From Myxococcaceae bacterium (GTDB taxonomy: Bacteria > Myxococcota > Myxococcia > Myxococcales > Myxococcaceae), in NCBI GenBank assembly GCA_017881265.1, contig JADGRA010000003.1, positions 1 through 64,000 of the forward strand: a stretch of 64,000 bases of DNA. The letters are read 5' to 3'. A model generated the notes under the pieces. It was not told the DNA's origin. It made no database searches and saw only the letters and a program-made list of their open reading frames with translations. Both the position numbers and the translations under genes were made by a program. The stretch's first letter is position 1. The number at the start of each line of letters is the position of its first letter. Below, piece after piece: positions 7,178 through 13,842 of the stretch.

Positions 7178-7701
7178 CTCGTCTCTGGCGCGTGGCTAAG
7201 CGCCGCCATCCACCCTTCACTGGAGACGGCGGGCTGTACGTCGCCGGGCGCTGGCACGAGCGTGGGGTGCGCATCGTCTACACGGCCGGGACGAAGGCGC
7301 TCAGCGTCCTCGAGTTTCTGGCGCACCTGACGCCCGGGTCGATGCCGGCCGCGGCAACCTGGTGGTGGCTCGACCTGGATGCGTCTCGAACGCCGGTCGA
7401 GACGGTCGACACGGCGAGCCTTCCTGCGCGGTGGAAGGGCGTCCGACACCTCCAGGCCACCCGCACGCTCGGGACTCGGTGGATTCGTGAAGGACGGAGC
7501 CCCGTGCTTCGCGTCCCCAGCGTCCATGTCCCTGGGGAATTCAATTACCTCGTGAATCCCCTGCACACCCTCGCCGCCCCGCTCCTCGCGAGCGCCGGAG
7601 GGCCGGAGGATTTCAGCATCGACCGACGGATCGTGGCGGCTACTTGGACGGCCGTGTCCCCCCGGCGACGTCGCCGGAAAGGAAAGCGACGAGGAGCGTG
7701 A
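7174..7701 (+). CDS. RES-domain toxin (NAD+-degrading toxin family)
   Basis: A 175-residue RES-family protein. The signature Arg-Glu-Ser type residues are visible: the opening LWRVAKRRHPPFTGDGG, then GRWHERGVRIVYTAGTKALS with a conserved Arg/Tyr, SVLEFLAHL with Glu, and the late HVPGEFNYLVNP motif. Known family members such as MbcT and the RES toxins hydrolyse or phosphorolyse NAD+, arresting growth. The start GTG 7174 overlaps the antitoxin stop by four bases. The C-terminus is Arg/Lys-rich and slightly extended. All recognisable motifs are intact, so it may be functional. Confidence 0.88.
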   Translation: MTRLWRVAKRRHPPFTGDGGLYVAGRWHERGVRIVYTAGTKALSVLEFLAHLTPGSMPAAATWWWLDLDASRTPVETVDTASLPARWKGVRHLQATRTLGTRWIREGRSPVLRVPSVHVPGEFNYLVNPLHTLAAPLLASAGGPEDFSIDRRIVAATWTAVSPRRRRRKGKRRGA

Positions 7702-7780
7702 ACGGCACCGGCAAATCCAATTGAAATTCCCGATTCAGCTGCCCCGCCTGTTCTCAAGCGTTACCAGCGCGTGTTAATCA

Positions 7781-8071
7781 ATGGAGTCGCTGAAACTCCT
7801 GAATGCCATGGCTCGCTCAGTCCGAACGATTGCTTCCGAGGCTCTCGAGCTTCCTGAAAAGGAGCGCCTTGCCCTCGCGTCTGAGCTCAGTGACAGCGCC
7901 GAAGGCGCGGACCCCGAATGGGAGGCGGAGTGGCTACGTGAGTTGGATGCGCGCGAAGCTCTTCCGCCGCCCGCCCACCGAGCTGCGGCGCTCCCCGCGG
8001 TCCGGCGGCATGCTCCGGGCGGAGTTGGAGGCCGGCGTGACGTTGCGGCTCTGCTACCGCCCGCCCTATGA
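7781..8071 (+). CDS. Addiction-module antitoxin-like N-terminus with a foreign C-terminus
   Basis: Residues 10-55 (ARSVRTIASEALELPEKERL then LASELSDS, PEWEAEWLRELDAR) match the short 'putative addiction module component' antitoxins, which are about 75 residues long. The normal C-terminus is missing. From about 7960 the reading frame enters DNA that in another frame encodes the end of an Ada-type HTH and AlkA, giving a Pro/Ala/Arg-rich tail of no sense. No ParE/RelE-type toxin follows. It is best seen as a truncated antitoxin gene joined to an alkA remnant; the alternative start is ATG 7808. Confidence 0.5.
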   Translation: MESLKLLNAMARSVRTIASEALELPEKERLALASELSDSAEGADPEWEAEWLRELDAREALPPPAHRAAALPAVRRHAPGGVGGRRDVAALLPPAL

Positions 8072-8922
8072 CTGGGCGGCGATGCTCGCCCACCTCGAGG
8101 CGCGAGCCATCACCGGTGTCGAGCAGGTGGAGCGCGTCTACGGGCGCACGGTGTCGAACGCGGGCGTGCTGGGCACGGTCGAGGTCCGGCACCAGCCGGC
8201 GCGCAACGGCCTCGCCGCGACCATTCGCTTTCCCAGCGTTCGGGCCCTGCCCGCCATCCTCGATTCCGTGCGGCGCCTGTTCGCCGTCGGGGCAGACATC
8301 CAGACCATCGGTGCCCACCTCTCGCAGGATCCCTTCCTCGCCCCCTGGTCGCGCGCCGACCGGGCCTTCGCGCGCCGGGCGGCTGGGAGGGATTCGAGCT
8401 GGCCGGGCGGGCCATCCTCGGCCAGCAGATTTCGCTCGTCGCGGCCCGCCGGCTCGCCGGGCGGCTGGTCGTGCTGTGCGGGCCGCGCCTGCCACGGGAA
8501 TCAGGTGCAGGCCGCCGGGCTCACCCACGCCTTCCCTACCGCTCGGCAGGTCGGCGCGGCAGACCTGGGGGCGCTGGGCATGCCCGCGGCACGGCGGGCG
8601 GCGCTCCGCGCGCTGGCCGAGGCAGCCGTCGCCGACCCTCACCTCTTCCAGCCGCTGGGGACGGTCGAGGAGGCGATCCGCCGGCTGCGCTCCATCCGCG
8701 GTGTGGGCGAATGGACCGTCCAGTACATCGCCCTGCAGGCCCTGCGCGAGTCGGACGCCTTTCCCACCAGCGACCTCGGGTTGCTGCGCCGCGCGGCAAC
8801 GGGCGCGGACGCTCCAGCGACGCCGGCTGACCTGCTTCGTCGCGCAGAGCCGTGGCGTCCGTGGCGGGCGTATGCGGCACAGCCACCGATGCCGGGAAGC
8901 TCCGGACTGCAAAGGATGTTCG
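7960..8922 (+). pseudogene. alkA: Decayed DNA-3-methyladenine glycosylase II gene (Ada-HTH-AlkA type)
   Basis: Starting around 7960 the sequence encodes RRPPTELRR, the end of an AraC/Ada-type HTH, then the AlkA N-terminal domain (LRLCYRPPYDWAAMLAHL, ITGVEQVERVYGR). Near 8384 the frame moves by one to give WEGFELAGRAILGQQISLVA and RRLAGRLVVLCG, and near 8510 it moves back to GLTHAFPTARQVGAADL, the helix-hairpin-helix block IRRLRSIRGVGEWTVQYIA and the catalytic-Asp region TSDLGLLRR. The tail (PWRPWRAYAAQ) breaks off just before the next gene. Intact homologues repair alkylated bases. Two shifts plus 5' loss make this copy inactive. Confidence 0.75.
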
Positions 8923-9738
8923 ATGACTGGATCTGCCACCGAAGCTGCACGCCTCTTTCGCCGTCTCCACGACTCCGGGTTGCTCCTCCTCCCGAACGCC
9001 TGGGACGCGGGTAGCGCCCGGCTACTCGAGAGCCTGGGAGCCCCGGCCATTGCCACCAGCAGCGCCGCGGTGGCCTGGTCCCACGGGTACCCGGACGGGG
9101 ATCGCCTGCCGGTCGCTCTCCTAGCGGCGACCGCCTCGGCCATCGCCCGCACGGTGCGGGTCCCGTTGTCGGTGGACGTCGAGGGCGGCTACTCGAGCGA
9201 TCCGGCGGCCGTGGGAGAGGCCGTCGCCCGGGTGGTCGACGCGGGCGCGGTGGGCATCAATCTCGAGGACGGGACGGCGCCACCGGACCTCCTTTGCGCC
9301 AAGATCGAGGCGGCCAAGCGCAGCGCCGGCCGGCTCGGGATCGACCTGTTCGTCAATGCGCGCGCCGACGTCTACCTCCGCGGCCTGGTGGCTGCCGACC
9401 GCCGGGTCTCGGAGACGCTGGCCCGTGCCGAGCGGTACCGGGCGGCCGGTGCCTACGGCCTCTTCGCCCCGGGGGTCAGCGATGCAGCCGAGATCCGCGC
9501 CATCGCCACCGGCCAGCAGCTCCCACTCAACGTGCTGGTCTGGGCGGGGCTGCCGGCCGCCGACGAGCTCGCCAGCCTCGGCGTCCGGCGGCTCAGCGCC
9601 GGGTCCTCCATCTGCCAGGTGGTGTACGGCCAGATTGCCTCGCTCGCCACCGACTTCCTGGCCACCGGGGCCTCCGCGCCGCTGATGGAGCGCTCGCTCA
9701 CCTACGCCGACCTGAACGCGCTCTTCACGCCGCGCTAG
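8923..9738 (+). CDS. Isocitrate lyase/phosphoenolpyruvate mutase family protein
   Basis: A 271-residue TIM-barrel enzyme of the ICL/PEPM superfamily. Visible landmarks are LLLPNAWDAGSARLLESLG, the SVDVEGGY metal-binding region, VGINLEDG, FVNARADVYLRG, GLFAPGVSDAAEI and LNVLVW, in the usual order. The ATG follows AAAGGA. Such enzymes form or cleave C-C or P-C bonds of oxaloacetate- or isocitrate-like acids with Mg2+. The short form found here, often called 2-methylisocitrate lyase-like, has no assigned substrate. It directly follows the alkA remnant, an arrangement that could reflect one former operon. The gene itself looks complete. Confidence 0.85.
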   Translation: MTGSATEAARLFRRLHDSGLLLLPNAWDAGSARLLESLGAPAIATSSAAVAWSHGYPDGDRLPVALLAATASAIARTVRVPLSVDVEGGYSSDPAAVGEAVARVVDAGAVGINLEDGTAPPDLLCAKIEAAKRSAGRLGIDLFVNARADVYLRGLVAADRRVSETLARAERYRAAGAYGLFAPGVSDAAEIRAIATGQQLPLNVLVWAGLPAADELASLGVRRLSAGSSICQVVYGQIASLATDFLATGASAPLMERSLTYADLNALFTPR

Positions 9739-9904
9739 GGCGATCTGTCTCGCAGCGGCGGGTCCACTCGGCGATGTCCCGGAGTGCGCCTTGGCCGGTC
9801 AACTCGAGGGGGGGTGCGCCCCGCGAATGCGCAAAGAAGCTGGGTTGCGCGCCCTTTGCGCCGCGGGCACACTGCCGCGCTCCAAGTCCACCAGGAAGGG
9901 ACGC

Positions 9905-10423
9905 ATGTACTTCGCCGTCATTCAGCAGTTCCAACGGACCCTTCACGCACTGGACGCCATCCTCGGGGAAGCCGTCGCCTTCGCCGAGGCCAGGAAGTTC
10001 AACCCTGACAACTTTCTCACCGCCCGACTTGCGCCGGACATGCTCCCCTTCAGCAAACAGATTCAGATTGCGTGCGACACCGCCAAGCGCACCGCGGCCG
10101 GCCTTGTCGGCAAGGAGGCGCCTGTACACGAAGACACTGAGCAAACGATGGTGCAGCTGCGAGAGCGCATCCAAAAGTGCCTTGCCTACTTGGCAACGTT
10201 CCAGTCGGGTGACTTCGCCGCTGTGACGGCAGCGACGGAAGTGAACCTCCCAAAGCCGCCCGGGAAGGCCATGCGTGCAGAGGATTGGCTTCTGAGCCGA
10301 ATGGTCTCGAATTTCTTCTTTCACGTGACGACGGCGTACGCGCTGCTGCGCGCTGGGGGTGTTGAGATCGGCAAGCGAGACTTTCTCGGCGAGTTGCCGC
10401 CAACCTTCGACCAGGCCGCGTAG
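9905..10423 (+). CDS. DUF1993 family protein
   Basis: A 172-residue soluble helical protein. The ATG is preceded by AGGAAGGG. The sequence shows the DUF1993 pattern: an N-terminal FQRTLHALDAILGEAVAFAE helix, LAPDMLPFSKQIQIACDTAKR, and a C-terminal FFFHVTTAYALLRAGGVEIGKRDFLG block. The family has a DinB-like four-helix bundle, often with a His for metal binding (here FHVTTAY). No function is known. Upstream reading frames to 9791 are open, but the ribosome site and homology pattern favour 9905. Confidence 0.8.
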   Translation: MYFAVIQQFQRTLHALDAILGEAVAFAEARKFNPDNFLTARLAPDMLPFSKQIQIACDTAKRTAAGLVGKEAPVHEDTEQTMVQLRERIQKCLAYLATFQSGDFAAVTAATEVNLPKPPGKAMRAEDWLLSRMVSNFFFHVTTAYALLRAGGVEIGKRDFLGELPPTFDQAA

Positions 10424-10467
10424 CCTTGGTGAGCGCGCTTGCCGGCGTGACTTACTGGCTCACCGTT

Positions 10468-10680
10468 TCAGCGTGAGTCGCCGGCGACGCCGAGTTCCAC
10501 CATTCTTCGCTCCAGGGTGTTGAGGGCGACTCCGAGGTTCCGGGCGGCGCGCGTGCTGCTGCCGGGCGCCTCCGCCTCCGTCAAAAGGCGCAGCTTCTCC
10601 TCCGCAGAGTACCGACGTCGTCGCCTGGCCGGCTCAATCGCCCCGCTCGTCGGGGCCACTTCGGGGGTCTTCCTTTCCAT
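10468..10680 (-). mobile_element. Truncated IS transposase OrfA (IS3-like)
   Basis: A 70-residue remnant whose middle (RRRRRYSAEEKLRLLTEAE and LGVALNTLERRMVELG) is the helix-turn-helix DNA-binding domain of IS3-type OrfA transposases. It breaks off without the rest of OrfA or any OrfB. The bases before its ATG (10681-10745, minus strand) contain CCCCTTGAAGGACCGGAC, resembling the 38-bp repeats at 2.1 and 4.8 kb, so this appears to be the left end of an insertion sequence whose remainder was deleted. No intact partner is present in the window. Confidence 0.65.
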
Positions 10681-10845
10681 CGGTCAGATTCGCTTCCTAA
10701 TTCATAGAGCCTGTCCGGTCCTTCAAGGGGCTACATCAAAACTTCGTGAGGCTCGGCAGGCGAGCCCGAAAGGTCTGCCATCCCTGGCTGCTTCGGGCAA
10801 GGGAGGCGAGGAGGCCTCTCAGCCAGTGGCCCACGGGAGGTCATC

Positions 10846-12114
10846 TTGAAAAGCCGTCGGTTCATGTTAGCGCACCTCGGACTCGCCAGGGCCGTAGGTC
10901 TGTGCCCTCTTGCTCTGGCGGGCTTTTTCCTCGTTGCCTGCACGCCGTTTTCGCCCCAGTCTATGGAGGGGGCCGAGTTTCTTTCGCGCGCTCAGACGCA
11001 GGAAGCGGATGGAGTCCGTGTTTCCGTCGTGGCGCTTACCCCGGACGAGAGTCGTCGGTACTTCGGCGAGGACCTGAATGGCAGAGATGTGCAGCCCGTG
11101 TGGCTGCGCATCGAAAACCAGACGGAAGGACCGGTCTGGTACCTGCCCCTCGGGACGGACCCCAGCTACTTCTCACCCTCGGAAGTGGCGTTCATGTTCC
11201 ATCGCTCCTTGGGCGGGGACAACCAGGCCATTGACGAGTACTTCTTGAAGACCGCTTTCAACAACCCTGTCGGTCCCAAGAGCACTGCCCAAGGCGTCGT
11301 GCTCACCCACAGCAGTGAAGGCAGCAAGTTCGTCAGCGTGGCGCTGCTCTCGAGCCTCAAGCCAATGCAAATGCGCTTCGTCGTCCCTGTCCCGGGCGGG
11401 AAATGGGACTTCCAGCGCGTCGACTTGAAGGCGCTCTACCCACCGGACAAGGTTCAGGCGCTGGACCTCCCAGGGCTCAAAGCCGCGCTCGAGGCGCTGC
11501 CCTGCTGCGTCACCAACAAGGACGGGTCGCGGTGGGGGGACCCGCTCAACCTCGTCATCGTTGGAACCCCGGCCCACGTCTTCTTTCCGTTCGTCGAAAG
11601 GGGATGGCATCTCACCGAGCCCTTCGACTTGGCAGCCTCCCGGAAGGCAGTCACGGCTTTCCTCTTCGGTGAGGCCTACGAGTCCTCGCCCGTCAGCCCC
11701 TTGTACGTGTACGGCCGTGCGCAGGACATTGCGCTTCAGAAAATCCGCAACAAAATCAGCCAGCGGAACCACATGCGCGGCTGGATGGCCCCCTTCACTT
11801 ACGAGGGCCAGAGGGTATGGGTTGGCCAAATCAGCCGGGACATCGGTGTTCGCCTCACCAGCAAGTCCTGGTACCTCACCACCCACAAAATTGACCCAGA
11901 GGTGGACGCCGACCGGGACTACCTGCTTCAGGACATCCTCGCCTCGGGCTTCGTCCGGGCTGTCGGCTTCGTCCGAGGCGTGGGCCCAGCTCCCATCTCC
12001 GCGCCGCGGGGCAACCTCACCGGCGACCCGTACTACACGGACGGGAATAGGCTCGTTCTCTTCATTGGTAAGGAACCGGTCCCCCTGGACCAGGTGGGAG
12101 TGGTGAAATGGTAG
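10846..12114 (+). CDS. LssY C-terminal domain lipoprotein
   Basis: A 422-residue protein with a lipoprotein signal (LAGFFLVAC; lipobox LVAC near residue 32). The TTG start sits five bases after GGGAGG; an ATG at 10864 is the alternative. The N-terminal half (residues 45-200) is a beta-rich domain with PVWLRIENQTEGPVWYLP. The C-terminal half matches the LssY_C domain: LNLVIVGT, RGWHLTEPFD, the SPLYVYGRAQDIALQK block, HMRGW and YLTTHKIDPEVDADRDYL. LssY_C proteins are of unknown function and often membrane-linked. A TAXI-type binding protein gene follows in the same direction after 83 bases, possibly co-transcribed. Confidence 0.75.
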   Translation: MKSRRFMLAHLGLARAVGLCPLALAGFFLVACTPFSPQSMEGAEFLSRAQTQEADGVRVSVVALTPDESRRYFGEDLNGRDVQPVWLRIENQTEGPVWYLPLGTDPSYFSPSEVAFMFHRSLGGDNQAIDEYFLKTAFNNPVGPKSTAQGVVLTHSSEGSKFVSVALLSSLKPMQMRFVVPVPGGKWDFQRVDLKALYPPDKVQALDLPGLKAALEALPCCVTNKDGSRWGDPLNLVIVGTPAHVFFPFVERGWHLTEPFDLAASRKAVTAFLFGEAYESSPVSPLYVYGRAQDIALQKIRNKISQRNHMRGWMAPFTYEGQRVWVGQISRDIGVRLTSKSWYLTTHKIDPEVDADRDYLLQDILASGFVRAVGFVRGVGPAPISAPRGNLTGDPYYTDGNRLVLFIGKEPVPLDQVGVVKW

Positions 12115-12197
12115 CCCTGAGAAGTCCCTTCCCCAAGGCCGGCTCTGGACTGCGCTGGACGCGGTCGCTCAGAGGGTAGGGAAGCGCTCGAGAAAAC

Positions 12198-13541
12198 GTG
12201 ACTTCCTCCACACGCCCTACCCGTCGCCGTTCCCAGGTCTATGCCGTATTGGTCGTGGCGGCCATGTCTGCTGTCGCAGCGGTGGCGGCGCTTTGGGTGC
12301 TGGGCCCGCGCCTGGCCGGCCCTCCGCGCACCCTTACCCTGGCGACCGGCTTGGAGGGCGGCGACTATGCGGCGCTCGGGCCCCGGTACCAGACAATACT
12401 TGCCCGCAAGGGAATCACTGTTCGCCTGTTGCCGACCGGCGGGGACATCGACAACCTGGCCAGGCTGCACGACAGCGCTTCGGACGTGAGCGCCGCTTTC
12501 GTGCTGGCCGGCATTGCCACCGACGCGCAGAAGCGCGGCCTCGCCTCGCTCGGCACCCTCATGTACTCACCCATGTGGGTCTTCGTGCGGGGGGAGCCGA
12601 AGGCTGGCGGACTGGGTGCCTTCATCGGTCAGCGTGTCTCCATTGGGCCCGAGGGCGGCGGCACTCACTTTCAAGCGCTGAGACTGCTGGCGCTGAATGG
12701 TGTGGACCCGAAGAGCTTGCAGCTGAAAGACTTCACCCCGGCCGAGGGAGCGGAGGCGCTCGGTCGTGACGAGCTGGACGCCCTCGTCCTCGTCGCCTCT
12801 TGGGAGTCTCCGGTGGTCCAGAGACTTGCGGCCGAGCCCCGCGTTTCGCTGGTGAGCTTCCCGCGGGCGGACGCCTACGTGGCGCGCAACCCCTACCTCA
12901 CCAAGCTCGTTCTCCCCATGGGAGTGGGGGACTTGGCCAAGAACCTGCCACGCACGGACGTCACGCTGATTGCCTCCCAGCCGAGTCTCCTCATCCGCGA
13001 GGATTTGAATCCCGCGCTGCAGTACCTCCTCTTGGAAGCGGCTTCCGAAATCCACAGCGGCCCGGCCCTCTTTCAACGCGCCGGGCGGTTTCCTGCCGGT
13101 GAGGCCATGGACGTGCCGCTCAGTGCTGACGCGCGGCACTTCTACAAGTCCGGCCCGCCCTTCCTCTACCGGTCCTTCCCCTTCTGGCTGGCCGTCCTCT
13201 TGGAGCGCCTGTTCATTCTCTTCCTCCCACTCGTCCCTCTCCTCGGCCTTTTGTACTCCGCGCTCCGGGTGGCCCCGGAGGTGTATTTAGGCGCCATGCA
13301 GCGGAGAGTTCTCGCCCTCTACAAAGAGTTGAAGCTGGTGGAGGCGGAGCTCGACGGCGGAGCCAAGGGGGAGCACCTGGCGCGCTTGGCTGGGCGGGTA
13401 GTGGAAGTGGAGGCGCGGGCCAACCGCTTGCGCGTCCCCCTGCAGCTCAGTCAAAACCTGTACCAGCTCAAGGCTCACATTCTCTTGGTGCGCGCCCGCG
13501 TGGCGGAAGACAGCGCCGAGGTCCGGAACCGAACCCTATGA
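12198..13541 (+). CDS. TAXI family TRAP-type solute-binding protein, membrane-anchored
   Basis: A 447-residue protein, longer than usual for the family (about 320). Residues 15-37 form a membrane anchor. Residues 43-310 match the TAXI/NMT1-like substrate-binding fold (LTLATGLEGGDYAALGPRY, RLLPTGGDIDNLARLHD, DVSAAFVLAGIA, SIGPEGGGTHFQALRLL, DALVLVASWESP). A second hydrophobic segment at about 328-350 (FWLAVLLERLFILFLPLVP) and a charged coiled-coil-like tail follow. No TRAP permease gene is nearby, so transport is doubtful; a sensory or scaffold role is possible. Start is a GTG without a strong ribosome-binding site. It follows the LssY_C gene in the same direction. Confidence 0.8.
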   Translation: MTSSTRPTRRRSQVYAVLVVAAMSAVAAVAALWVLGPRLAGPPRTLTLATGLEGGDYAALGPRYQTILARKGITVRLLPTGGDIDNLARLHDSASDVSAAFVLAGIATDAQKRGLASLGTLMYSPMWVFVRGEPKAGGLGAFIGQRVSIGPEGGGTHFQALRLLALNGVDPKSLQLKDFTPAEGAEALGRDELDALVLVASWESPVVQRLAAEPRVSLVSFPRADAYVARNPYLTKLVLPMGVGDLAKNLPRTDVTLIASQPSLLIREDLNPALQYLLLEAASEIHSGPALFQRAGRFPAGEAMDVPLSADARHFYKSGPPFLYRSFPFWLAVLLERLFILFLPLVPLLGLLYSALRVAPEVYLGAMQRRVLALYKELKLVEAELDGGAKGEHLARLAGRVVEVEARANRLRVPLQLSQNLYQLKAHILLVRARVAEDSAEVRNRTL

Positions 13542-13842
13542 AGGCTCTGCCAGGGCTCCCGGCCGTTCGTCGCCGCCTCTAAAGGGGCGTCTGCCCCCGC
13601 AACGGCATGGCCTCTTCGCCTGGACCAGGCATGGCAGAACCCTTAGAACCCATTGGCCTAGCATCCCTGTTGACAACTCCGGAAACCATTCGAATCGGGC
13701 AACGACATGGAGTGAACTGGGTTCGGCCGGCACCGCTCGGCACAGGGTTGTCCCCCGCTCCCGAGGACGTTTTTGCATTTTCTGTACACACCAGCGCGGA
13801 CTGCGTGATTGGCCGGCCATCAACTTTGAGCGAGGGGGAGGA
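13542..13842 (+). other. Intergenic region with a terminator-like hairpin
   Basis: A short hairpin GGGGC-GTCT-GCCCC occupies 13584-13597 just after the TAXI-type gene. It lacks a clear T-tract, so as a terminator it is weak. No gene is supported in the remaining bases, which lead to the ribosome site (GGGGGAGGA) of the glycosidase gene. Confidence 0.35.
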
